Shown here: positions 12,331 through 25,100 of the stretch, one piece after another
Position numbering within the stretch: the stretch's first letter is position 1
Layout of the letters: each line of letters begins with the position of its first letter
NCBI GenBank assembly: GCA_038503035.1
Contig: JAVSML010000994.1
Span: forward strand, 31,201 to 95,200
Direction of reading: 5' to 3'
Source: Crocodylus rhombifer
Taxonomy: Eukaryota > Chordata > Crocodylia > Crocodylidae
Length of the DNA stretch: 64,000 bases
Translations under genes and position numbers: made by a program
Notes under the pieces: generated by a model
The model's input: only the letters and a program-made list of their open reading frames with translations
What the model was told of the DNA's origin: nothing
Databases searched by the model: none

Positions 12331-12974
12331 ATGTGTAAACTATTGATTGCATATTATAGTGTGTGAAATATTAGGACATACCCCCCAACACCTCCTGTAT
12401 AAAAGCAAAGCAGTTGCTTCCCTGAGGAGCATAATTTAGTAAAGATTGTGGTAAATGACAGTCTAGCAATGGGTACTCCTAAACTTAACCTAACATAGCT
12501 TAGGTTTAGGAGTTGAAGCCTTATTTTAATGGGAATAAGTCACTTAAGTTGCTTAGTAGTTCTAGGTCTCTTATGGTAACACAGGGCAAACATTCCTAAG
12601 GTTACAAGTTCATTGATATGCTTTGAGTCACAATGTTGTGATTTTGAAAAACTTCATTCTGCCTCTAAATTTGAAGCCTAATAGGGATGCTGGGGATGGA
12701 TAGAATTGAAGGAACAATTTAAAGGAAAATGGAGATTTGTTGCTACAGGAGATAAGGACATGTGTGATGTATTTGATTTATTATAATGATATAGTTTTCC
12801 TCTGCAACTGTATTATTTGTATATATTTTTTCCATTGGTAATCAATACTAGGCAACTTTGTATTTTTAGATAGGTCCTTTACAGCATTATTCTGCAGAAA
12901 TAGTTTTATATCAGTAACTGCTTTGTATTACTGTATTGGTTTATTCTTTTATTTATTTTTTTTCTTTTTATCAG

Positions 12975-13104
12975 CAAAGTCAAACAGGAAGCTTACTTTC
13001 CTATACCTGGCCAATGATGTAATTCAGAACAGCAAAAGGAAAGGACCAGAATTTACAAAAGACTTTGCACCGGTTATAGTGGAGGCTTTTAAGCATGTTT
13101 CCAG
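12975..13104 (+). CDS. RPRD1A: RPRD1A exon 2 (CID domain)
   Basis: The acceptor is a T-rich tract ending in TCAG at 12974; the donor is GTATGG at 13105. The exon completes codon 51 (Ala, 2 nt here), encodes residues 52-93 and leaves AG of Ser94. It carries the CID core [18 protein letters not shown], which family structures place in the groove that holds the polymerase CTD. The downstream frame reads into the intron for only 12 codons. Confidence 0.96.
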
Positions 13105-16100
13105 GTATGGGGAAAAATTATATTGTTTGCAGTGTTGGTAAGGATTTTTAAATAGTGAATACATCTAGGAAGGAGAAAGCCCTGAAAACATTTATTAGCA
13201 AGTTAACCTCTCATCTATCCAGTGACCTTCATATGTGTTGATTAAATAACCATTAATTTGGATCTTCATTATACTTTTTAAAGTTTCCTGTTATGCATTA
13301 GTTTAGTTAAAAAAAAAAAAAAAAAAAAAAAATCATTTGGATAGTGAATACGTGGTTATTATATTTTGATCTCTTCAATATACATGTTCGTCTACATGCA
13401 GATAATCTTTTTTTTTATTTTGAAAAGCTGTAAGCCATCTTTGTTTTACGTATTAGAATGAAGGTAAACCTTTGTATTTACTTATGCTATATGCTCATAC
13501 CAAACTTCTGGATCTGTGGGGAATCCTGGCCCATGTGTGCTGAATCAGATGCACTGGCCTTCAGGGCCTAAAAGTTGAGCACCAGTGCTGTAAATAAATC
13601 ATGTTTTCTCATGCATTCTTCAGTAGTGAAATTAGAGTTGTGGGCCAAGAGACTTGTACTTTAGCATAACATACTTGCTGCATGGTATTGGACAGATTAC
13701 TTCTTGTGACTTGGCTTTCTTCATGTAGAACAAGGATTTTTCTTACAGGCATGTCAGAAGTTAGATTTATTTTTACGTTTGTAAAGCCAGTTTATTGGAT
13801 AAAAGACATCATAAGGCTGCATTGTTTGATACTGGGTATATTACAATTTTTTATTAGCGGTGATTTACTTTTCTTCCTTGTAACAGTGAGTCTGATGAGA
13901 GTTGTAAGAAGCACCTTGGCCGAGTACTCTCTATCTGGGAAGAGAGGTCTGTTTATGAAAACGATGTATTAGAACAACTTAGACAAGCATTGTGTAAGTA
14001 TATTGTGAACACAAGGGTGTTGATTTCTCTCTTGTTTTAATAAATGGTTCCTTGAACTGACCTTTGGATCTGTCCTTTAATTTCTAGATGGTGACAAGAA
14101 AGGTAAGAAGCGCACATATGAGCAGATTCAAGTTGAAGACAACAACTGTTCAGCCCGAAGTTCTCCAACTGACCCTCCACAGGTAGATGTAAATGTACAA
14201 CTTTAAATATTTCATAAGGTTTGGGATACAGTTACAGTGACTGGAAGTTTATAGTACTCACTCTGCACTATAAGGCTTCCTTTTAACATCTCGGTCATCG
14301 CTTGACATAGCTAGTAGATAAGTAAAAGTGCTTCTGTCACCTTTGTTTCCTCAGTTCTTGGACTGATTAGAATAAAACAAATGCTAGTGTAACTCAGGGC
14401 AGCACTTGTGCTCTCAGCTGTGCAGACAGTATTGATCCCAGAAGTACCAGCTGCTATACATGCCATTATATTGGAGGGGAGGGGAAGGGAGAGGAGATGG
14501 GTATCACTGTTAGATGCATTAGCTTTGCTAATAATTCCCTCATTCATTCTTTCACAGTAATTATAAGTTCTGGGGTGGTGCTCTTAAGGATGTAAAGGAA
14601 CACTGATAGGCCAGAGGAAATGACCTTTAAAGTTTTGTCTCGTTAAGCTCCAAATACTGTAGGAAGATTAAATTGAACACTGAAAAATATAGGTTTGTTT
14701 TTCTTAAACAACTCTGTTGTACATTATTCAGTCCACCAAAATCTACTATGTACTTTTTGGGCTTCCTGAAATATGTATCTTTTAAATCTTGGTTCTGACA
14801 CATTAATATCGAGGTATCTTATAATTTCAGCAAATTTGACACAATACATGTGCATATTAGTTTTTCTGTAGAACTTTAAAATGACAAATGCTTGCCTTCT
14901 CAATAAAATAAGGAATATATTAAACTAGGATTACTGTAAGTTTGTCAACAATGTTTCTATTTGAAGAATGATTCCACAGTAGCTAACGTAAATTTTGTTG
15001 CATACATATGTCCCAGAATATAGTATGCAATGAAGAAAAAAAGGGTTATTTCTTGAGTTTAAGGCTGCATAGAGCAGGATCAGAGCTTACTCTTCAGCTG
15101 ACTCCCCCTCCCTTTCCTCCTTAACTAAAGCTGAGGGCCTAGCTGCTGCTGACGACTGATCTGCATGTGCATGTCCAATACCTGTGCTGGCCCCAGCAGT
15201 ATAAAAAGCTGCCCTGGCAAACAGCTCAGGGCTACTCGCTCTCAAGAGCTTCTGAGGCCTGGCCGCTTTAATATCTGGGGACACTACCCCTTATGGCAGC
15301 TGTACTGCTGAAGCAGCATCCAAAACTCACTATTTAAAATACCCCAAAGTACATGTTCTTCCAGTTAGAACAAAAGACCTCTTCAGGCAACCCCTGCTTA
15401 GCGCTCTTAATTGGTCCCTGAAAAGGCGAATGTTAAGCAAAACAAGTGTTAAGCGAAAACGAAAATATTTGACAACTCAAGATGACAATCGCAATTGTTT
15501 TTAATGACCCAAGATGGTGACCGCTAGCATTATAATGAAACTCACTGAGTGCTAAGTGAAATCGGGTATCAATTTAAAATGAGCTTTATAGCGAAATAGC
15601 GTGAAGTGGAACAGTGTTAAGGGGGTGGTTTGTGTGTGTGTGTGTGTGTGTGTGTAGAGGGGGAGAGAGATCAGTTGGGCCATGTTTCATTGCAGTATTT
15701 ACAGTGTTAGAGCAATTTGGAAGTGTACGAGTGTCACTATCATCGTAATAAAATACATTTTAAATACCTATATGTTTTAATGTTGCTTTTGATTTTCTTA
15801 TCACATAATGGGTATGTGGTGGGGGATGTAGGATTTGCAGGAGAGGGGTGGGAAGGGTTGTGGGGGAACTGTGTGGGGGAGCTGCTTAGGAGGGGTGAGT
15901 CCTCTGCCCCCCCAGAGGGCACAACTGCCCCACACAGCACATGGACTGCCCTCCTGCAAGGTCCAAGGGGGAAGCTGGGGAAGCGATTGGGGAGCTGTGG
16001 GAATGAGGGTGAAGCTGGGGGAGCAGTTGGGAAGCTGGTGGAAGGAGGGGGAAGCTGAGAGATCTGGGAACTGGAATAAGCTGGGGAGAGACTGGGGAGC

Positions 16101-19100
16101 TGGGGGAATGAGGGGGAAGCTAGGGACAGATCAGGGAGCTGGGAGAATGAGGAGGAAGCTGGGGAGAGATTGGGGAGCTGGGGGAATGAGAGGGAAATTG
16201 AGGCGATCAGGGAGCTGGGAAAGCGAGCCGGGGGTTGGGCCTGGGCAGAGGCCTCCCCATGGTCCACTCCCCTCTTTTCCATGGCCCCCTCCCATTGCCT
16301 ACTTACCTGGAACAGAGTCCGGTCCCTGCAGCCTGCCGTGCTGCTTGCCCCACACAGGTAGGCGGCGTGCTTCAGCACTGAGGCAAAGCCAGCCATAGAG
16401 ATGCTCTGGCTGGCTACTAGAGCATCCCTGTGGAAGACAGCGCCTCCAGCTGCCTCAGGGCAGAATCCAGGACTGTGCCCCGGCCTGCTTTTTTCCCCTG
16501 GGGTATTTTTTTTTGATACCTGGTTCTCCAGGTACCAAATTTTGAGCAAATTTATCATATTTGCAGCAGTAAAGATTGCAATTTGAGACACTGCAAGAGG
16601 CACGTTCACACTTGCTTGGACGTGCCTCATGAGTGGATCTATCATTTTAATTTTGAAAAGAACTAGAGATTATAAAATAGGTGGGGAGAGAAACTAGGAG
16701 CAACTAGCAAATAGGAAAATTGTCTTTAAAGGTTAGCTTGATTAGTGGAACATCAGAACCATTAAAAATGAGAGACAATAGTTAGCAACTGGCGGAGTGA
16801 AGGACAATGAGCTAGTAAGGCAATCAACTCGCTCAGTTGCCTGAATAGTAATGCCACAGCTGTTGCACTATGGAACAGGAATTGATGTGGGGGGCTTCTA
16901 TCCCATGCAGAAAATAATTTCCCCTGCTTAATATGTGTACCCCAATTTGGAGAGAGCTGATTTTTGGGGAAAATGTGCTGTATTTAAGAAAATATAGTCA
17001 CTTCATTGTCATCCTAATTCTTACTTTTTAATTATGGTAATTCATCTTGCCAGAAGTTTTTAAGGCAGCTAGGGGAATATCAGGCCAAAAGAGTATTAGA
17101 GGTAATGACTTGGTAAATCTTGTTGCGCCACCATTTTTGTTACTAACTTCTTCGCTGTAACAAATGTACATCTCTTGAGACTGACTGACTCTTTTTTTAT
17201 TGTTTTACTGCTGCACAAATTAAAAATGTAAACTGAAGCCCTTTTTAACAGGACGTGATTTGAAATGGGGAATGCTAATACTCATCTGTATGGAATTAAT
17301 ATATGTTTGCTTCACCAATGGGGAGAGAACATTATTTTTTTTAAGGCTGCCTTGGGCAAACTGCTCTTGGGCTGATGCATTCTGTAAATTTGTGAAATGG
17401 CTGACAATTTGTATCATGATTTGTTGACTGAATCTCATTTAATAATGGGGGGGGGGTTTCTTTTTCAGACTACAGATCTCATTAGAGCATTACAAGAACT
17501 AGAGAATGCTGCCTCAGGAGATGCAGCTGTTCATCAGCGGATAGCTTCATTGCCTGTGGAAGTCCAAGATGTGTCCTTGCTAGATAGAATAACGGGTAAG
17601 ACCTGAGATCCAGTAATTGAAGTATTAGTGTTGGAACTTCACAGGAGTTTTTGTAATGCGGTGCTGTACTTTTTTTTTTCTTTTTTTTCTTTAGATAAAG
17701 AATCTGGAGAACAACTTTCCAAAATGGTAGATGATGCATGTATGTTGCTGGCGGATTACAATGGCAGGTTGGCGGCTGAAATAGATGATAGAAAACAACT
17801 AACTCGAATGTTGTCAGACTTTCTCCGATGTCAAAAAGAATTCCTTGCAGAGAAAGAGCATAAGTTGGAAGTGCGTAAAATTTTTGTTAGTATATGTTCT
17901 TCACTAAACATAGTATTAAATGTTTAGTTTGTTTAAAATTTTTCCTAAGGGTAAATATTAGATCATCACTCCTCAGTCTTTACTTCCAGTGTGTGACTAG
18001 CAGGAATTCTTTTGTTCTAAAATTACAAAAAACAATTTTTTTTTTTCCTGCCCTAAGGGGGGTGTTGTTTTTCTTGTTGTGTGCCTCCAACAGCTTGTTT
18101 TCTGTTGAATTGCACAACTTCTCCAGATACAAACCTTAACCTGTATTGAAGGGGACAGTATTGAGTACTGTGGAAATAGGCAGTCTTCAGTAATATTAAA
18201 ATCTCAATTTGCTCAGTGTATTAAGTTCTAACAGGTTTATTTGACCTTACAGGAAATTCTGAAGATAAACTACTTGACCTAATTTGGTCCATCTTGTGTG
18301 AAACAGTTATTTTGAGAGTCCTGATGTCCAGCTCTGCTTTTGAAACTATTTATATAAATTTCCTGGGTTTAACTGAAGCTTAATTGGTCAGTCTAGCAAG
18401 GATTTCTAGGACCAGATTATTTGTAGCAGTATTTTAGATGTAGGTCAGAGTTGGCCTGCTTGTGCTCAATCCTTAAACAAACAAAAATCTTAAATAGCAT
18501 TTATGTCTGTCTAGGTTAGATACCTTTACCTGAAGCTGTTCTTTTATAAAAATCTGGTAAAAAAACTTCACTGTTGGAAAAAAATGGATATATTTGTCTC
18601 TCCTTCAGAGAGGTGTTTTAAAGTTTATACTTCTGGTTTGCAAAAAAAATAGTTTTATAAATAGAGCAGTAGTGTCTGCTGATGTAGTTTAGTAGCACTG
18701 GAATAGAAACTGCCAGGAATTCTTGCTAGTCATTTACTGGATCTATAGGCCTATACTGGGACATCTTAAGAAAAGAATTATAGGTAAGTAATATTGTCTC
18801 ATTGCAGAACAACATCTGTGTGTACCTTTTCTATATAAGAGGATTTGTACCGGGTACATTTCAGTTAACTTTTACTTGATTATTCCCATTAAATTCAAGG
18901 TACTGTATGCATTGAATTAGCTTGATAGATGGATTTTAACAGCTGGTAAAGTATGTTTGCATCAAAAGCTAACCTTGCAGCTTACTAGATGACTTAAATA
19001 CCATGGTGGGTAAGTAGTGTCATGTTACCATCTTTCAGTATGATTACTTTAACATCTATCTAGCTTCTGTTGCAGGTGGTGGACATGGACGTATCTTCTA

Positions 19101-22100
19101 ATGATGTCACCATCCATTAGTACACACATCCTGCTAAAAATAAATATCAAACTCAAAATCCTGTATTGTCTCTTGTTTTTGAAAATGGAAGAAAGGAGAA
19201 ATGCAATAACTACTCATTTTAGAATGGGTTTACTTTTCATTGATACCTCCCATATTTTTCACAAACACACTTCTTAAGACTAAAGGAGATGATAAGTGTT
19301 GATGTAGTGTTTTCTTCCTGGAGGTTAGTTAACAAAAGTTTTAATCTGCTGGAGTAAAATTTGCACCTTTTATGGGACTAAGGTTCAGACATTTCCAGTA
19401 GATTTAAAGTCTGTCAGTCCTTTGACTTCTAAAGTCACAAGCTGAGAAAATCACAAGCTAAGAAAGCAAGGTATTTGTGTTCTGAAGGTACATCAAGTTG
19501 CAGTATTATGTTATATCAGTGTCAGAAATTAGGAATGTCCAGCTTTTGTCAACACTAGCACAATAAGAATTTCAGCGTTTTTCTTAAACTTGATGACCAT
19601 ATCTTTGTTTGTGCTTTGTCATAGCCATGTCCCTTCCCCCTTTTAGAAACCATACACATTTGCTTTTGGATTTTCTTTTAAATAGCCTATTCCCTCTGCT
19701 CTTACAGAAACATGTTCAACACAATATGGTAATTTGGTTTATGAAAAGTACAAAGGATTAATATGTATCTGACAGTATATGGGCAATAGAGGAAATATTT
19801 CAGAAGGCTGTGCTATTGCCAGTCAAAGGTATTTGAGCAGAATTTATACTATTATATTGAACAAGAGAATAACAAATTAGACACATCAGAAATATCATGC
19901 TCTGGTTTTAGAATATTTGTGAAATATTTATCAAATAGAGTGAGGTGTCCTCTGTAAGCAGGTTTGTCGAGACTGTGATTGAGTTACCTTTGCAGAATTT
20001 TTCTCCTCATGGAACTACCAAAAGCCAATCTGTTGTATTGAATGTGATAGACAGTTAAGGTGTTATTAGATTCCAAATGAAAAAACAATTGGAATAACAG
20101 AGGCTACCAGGTCCAAACTAAAGTGACTTCTTTCATACACTTAAATAATACTTCTTTCCTAAATCCTTACTCTAAGATGCTTTTGACTATCCTGTACTTT
20201 GAGGCAAGGACATGCATTAGCAAGAAACTTTGCTATGCAGTTGTATTGCTAATACTTGTGTAGTGAATGACCCAGATTCACCAACTTAGAATAGCATCAG
20301 TAATTTGCCTCTCCAGATCTAGGGAGGAAACAGACATGTCTTACAATCTGTTGATATTCCTAGATAGAAGTTGAGCTTGAAAAATTACTTGAGCAATACT
20401 CTAGCAGCCCTTTTAAGTCAATCACATATTAAGTTTTTTGTGCCTTCCCTCCAGCCAAATGGAAACAGAAACTGCTAAAAGATTGCATTAAATGAGAATT
20501 TCATCAGAGAGCCATGTAAAAGGAACCTGACTAAAGATTACACTGAACATACAAGCTGTGGAAACATCATTCTCTATTTGGATCATTTTTTGCATAAGCA
20601 GAACCGGTTGTATCATGAGGCAGTACTGGGCTGGTTGTTACTTGTTTGTTTATTTTAACCCTTTCAGATAGCAGATGAGATGAATGATATGACATTAGTG
20701 TTCATACCTCCTCTGAACACCCTTAGAATCTGAACTGCTATCAACTTTTGGTGCTGGCTGATAGGCAGTGCCTTGGAAACTTGCTTTCAAGAATTGCTTA
20801 TGAACTGGCTTGTGGCATACTTTGGGCTTTTAGACAGCTGCCTTTACCTCTGGCAGCAGAATTTCTCCACCGTCCACTTAGTTTTCCTTTTTATTGACAA
20901 ACTTGTGTGTAAGCTGACATCATATCAAACACTTTAGAGGGGCTGATTTAAGATTCAGTCCAGTTTCTCATTTGTATATACTGTGCTACTTGCAAACAGA
21001 AGACACTTGGTATGAGGTCCCGTTTCCATGACTTCAGGTTCTTACCTCTGGATGAATATTTTAAAATGTGGGACAGTGTTATTTGGATGTCTTGTGTGGT
21101 GCAAGGCCAGGAGACAATTTGCCCTTGTGTGAGACATCAAAATTGTGTATCACAACTTTACATTTTTTGTTTGTTTGGTTTTTTTATCTTACCACCACTC
21201 CCTGAGAATGAAATGTTAAAATTCCTTTAATCAGTCAGTCCCTTAAATAATTAGTTTTATATTTCAATCAAAATGTTCATAGGTTAGATTAAACCAGGTT
21301 TGTCAAATGTACAACCCGTGGCCAGATCCATCTCGTAGGGGGAGAGGGAGGGTTGACCTAGGGGACTTGTCACTGCAGCTGTCAGTAGTGAAGGAGTTGT
21401 CTGTTACTTGAACTCCTGCGTCCCTGCTGAGGCAACTGCTGTGGTTGAGCAGCAGCGGCTCTAGCTTCTGTGGCAAGAAGCCTCACCTCTACCCAAACCA
21501 GATCTGGAAGTGGGTCATTTTGCAACGAGCCAAATTAATTGAATCTCCACTCCTATCCCCAAGTTTAAGCAAATTACTAGCGTTGAGAGCTTAGTTATAC
21601 ATTTTTCTCTCCATAATACCTGTTTATAATCTTAATCTTTTTCAGGAACATGGGGACCATTTCATGATTATTTTTGGGTGATCTTTAATTCTTGTATTAA
21701 AAATAATTTTTCCTGTCACAAAATGACAATTGTGCACCTTATGAGGTGGCATACATGACCCTGATAATTGTTCTTGCCTGCAGCCCTCTTCTGCCTCTCC
21801 AGGAACATCTAGTTGAAGTTCTGGCTGCACTTTTCCCAGGATGTTTTACTTCACATCCCATCTGTAGCCCCACAAAGTACTGGAACATTCTGGTAAATCT
21901 GGCCCTGATGAAATTGTCTACTGAATAACGAAGGAGATGCCAGTTCAAGGGAATCTGAGTGACTGGGAGGCTGTCTTCCTTTCCCTTGTCAGTACATATC
22001 TCCAAACTCCTCCAAGACCGTTTTAGGCTGGACATAAGGAAAAACTTCTTTACTGTCCGAGTCCCCAAGGCCTGGAATAGACTGCCTCCAGAGGTGGTGC

Positions 22101-25100
22101 AAACACCTACACTGGACTCTTTTAAGAAACATTTGAATGTCTATCTTGCTGGGATCCTTTGACCCCAGCTGACTTCCTGCCCCTGGGGCAGGGGGCTGGA
22201 CTCTGATCTTCTGAGGTCCCTTCCAGCCCTAATGTCTATGAAAGAAGAGTTCTAGCAGGCACTAACTGGCGTTATCAAATGTTTGCTGCCTTGCCTTGAC
22301 ATGCTAGTTATTAATACAGGTGTACTTCTGTTCCTGTTTTCTCATGATTTGTCTCGTGGAATTAGTTTACACTTAGAGGCCTCTGTTTAGCCAGGGGGAA
22401 GAATAGGGGCTTGTGTAACGAAGAGACCTGTCTTGGTAACTAATAGCTTTAATGCCCAAATACTGCATTCTTATGTGTGTGTTTTGTTTTTTTTTATGTA
22501 GAGAAGGAAAGTTTATCTTAGTTATTGAAATCAAGGCCCAGTTAAAAAAAAGTGAAAATCATAAAAGCACTGCTTTTGGGGGACTACTTTAGTGGTGTCA
22601 GTATTGATCACTGAGCATTAGACATGACTATTCTCACATTATTCAGACAGTATATCAGCATACTTTCTTTTTTAAAGTTTCTTGAAGCTTTCAGGTTTTT
22701 GTCTTGTCAACTTGTTTGGAAATACGTCTTGTTTTCCCTTGTAGATATTGTGCGGTGATAGCAAAGCTTCCAAAAGCACTTACAGGCATCAGTTCAGAAG
22801 TTAGCCATTAGTTCCCCCCCTCATGTACTAATCGGTCTGTTTCTAGTTCAGAGCTCCAAATTGCATAGGTTTAAAATAGAGCTACAAATATTGAGTATCT
22901 TTAAGTTGACAAGGAGCCTGTGTCTAGACTAGGGGTCAGCCACATTTTTGGGTAGAGTGCCAAAACCACCTGCAGCCTCGACTTGTAAGATGTTGGCACG
23001 CTGGGGCAGCTGGCAGGAGAGTCGCAAGGGGTCTGATCCTTGTGGCAGCACAGCCTGAGCCCTTTCCCCATCATCTGTCCCAAGGCACACATGCCAAGCA
23101 AAATGCCTTCACATGCCACGCCCTGGCACCTGTGCCAAGGGGTTGCCTATCCCTGGTCTCGACCATATCTTTTAATCGAAATATTTTTTTTCTGAAAGTG
23201 AGCACCATGTTATACCTACTCTCCATTATTTATCCAAGTCCAAGACTGCTCTTAATTTAGGGTAGCCCCCTCCAGTAATTAGGTTCTATAGAAAAAAATT
23301 AACTTTGTTATAATTCAGTTCATCCTCACCACCACTGCAGCATGTAAAGCAGCGGTAGGGAGGGAGGCGGGGTGGAGATAGTGCAATGTGGTAGGCAGTT
23401 TTACCGCCTGCTGCCTGGCCCTCAGCCTTGAGGGGGAGGCCCATTCTTCCCTTGGAGTCACAGTAGCTGCCACCATTCTCCTCCCCCACAGTGCCACTTT
23501 GTACTGGTTTCCAAGATAAGGGCCTTTGTACTGGTTTCCAAGATGAGGGCCTCTTTTCTCAAGTGTTAAACAGAAAAAAGAATCTCATCTTGAAATTTGA
23601 GTAAATTTGGTAAGTCAGTAAATTGAAGAACAGGATTGTTTTTACAGTTCTTATGCAGCACTTAGTTATACATGAGATGTGCTTGGAACTGGGCTACACT
23701 CACTACAGTCACTAAACTTACTTATGGACAGATTGGTGACCTATTTGTTAAATGTAATCTCTCTTCTCTCCCTATCTCGCAATTTTTTCTTAAGGTCTTT
23801 TTGAGTTGGTAGGGTTGGAAGGGACCTAAAGAGATCATCAAGTCCGACCCCTTGCTATGGGCAGGAAAGGATGCTGGGTCAAATGACCGCAGCTAGGTGA
23901 TTGTCTAGCCTCCTTTTGAAGACCCCCAGGCTAGGGGAAAGCACCACTTCCCTTGGAAGTTGGTTCCAGATCCTAGCCACCCTGACTGTGAAGTAGTGCC
24001 TCCTAATGTCTAGCCTGAATCTACTCTGTCAACTTATGGCCGTTATTCCTTGTTACTCCCGGTAGTGCTGTTCCCGGGAACAGGGATTCTCCCATTGTCT
24101 GCTGGTCTCCCTTGGCAAGTTTAGAGGTGGCCACCTGATCCCCTCTTAGCCTTCTTTTGTGCAGGCTGAATAGGTTCAGGTCCTGTAGCCTCTCATCATA
24201 GGGCCTACTCTGCTGCCCTTTGATCATGCAAGTGGCTCTCCTCTAGACCCTCTTGCTGTTATTCACATCCCTCCTGAAGTGCAGCGCCCAGAACTGGATG
24301 CAGTACTCCAACAGGCCTGACCAATGTTGCACAGAGGGGGAGGGTCACTTCCCTGGACCTGCTCCTGATGCATCTATGGATGCACGACAAGGTGTGGTTA
24401 GCTTTCCTAATGGCGTCCCCATATCGGTGGCCCATGTTCATCTTGGAATCAATAGTGACTCCAAGATCCTTTTCTGCCTCTGTGCTGATGAGAAGGGAGT
24501 TTCCCAACCTGTAGGTATGCTGCTGGTTCTTCCTCCCCAGGTGCTAGACTTGTCTGTATTGAAAACTATTCTATTCTCATCTGTCCACCTCTGTAACCTA
24601 TCCAGATCTAGTAGCCTGTCCCTCTCTTCTAGCGTGCTCACTTCTCCCCACAATTCAGTGTCAACTGTGAACTTGAACAAGGTGCTTTTCACCCCCTCAT
24701 CGAAGTCACCGTTGTAGATATTGAACAGTACGGTCCCAAGGACCAAGTTCTGGGGAACCCCACTGCCCACAGCCCTCCAGGTCGAATAAGACCCGTCCAC
24801 CACAACTCTCTGGGTGTGGCCCTCCAGCCAATTTGTGACTCATCTGACTCTGTAGGCGTCAGCACCACAGTCGCCTTTTTTTTTTTTTTTTTTTTAATGA
24901 GGATGGGATGAGAGACAGTGTTGAAGGCCTTCCTAAAGTCCAGAAAGACTAGGTCCAGCATGACACCTGTGTCCAAGGCTTTTGTGACCTGGTCATAGAA
25001 GGCAACCAGGTTGGTCTGACAGGACCTGCCTCTAATGAACCCATGTTGATTGCCCCTAAGCATAATCTCCTATGCTGGTCCCTTGTGGATGTGCTCCTGG

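Noticed and set aside
15190..15260. TATAAAAAG box (15200) in a GC-rich stretch, resembling an LTR promoter or internal promoter
   Set aside because: No paired LTR, TG..CA ends, primer site or polymerase sequence could be found nearby.
15740..16645. 301-aa minus-strand frame, Pro/Ser-rich in the middle
   Set aside because: It lies across the 39-bp minisatellite, whose length in codons keeps all frames open; there is no family resemblance and no splice context.
17397..17606. 69-aa frame with an ATG before exon 5
   Set aside because: The upstream part is intron; the TTTTTCAG acceptor and the protein family place the exon start at 17469.
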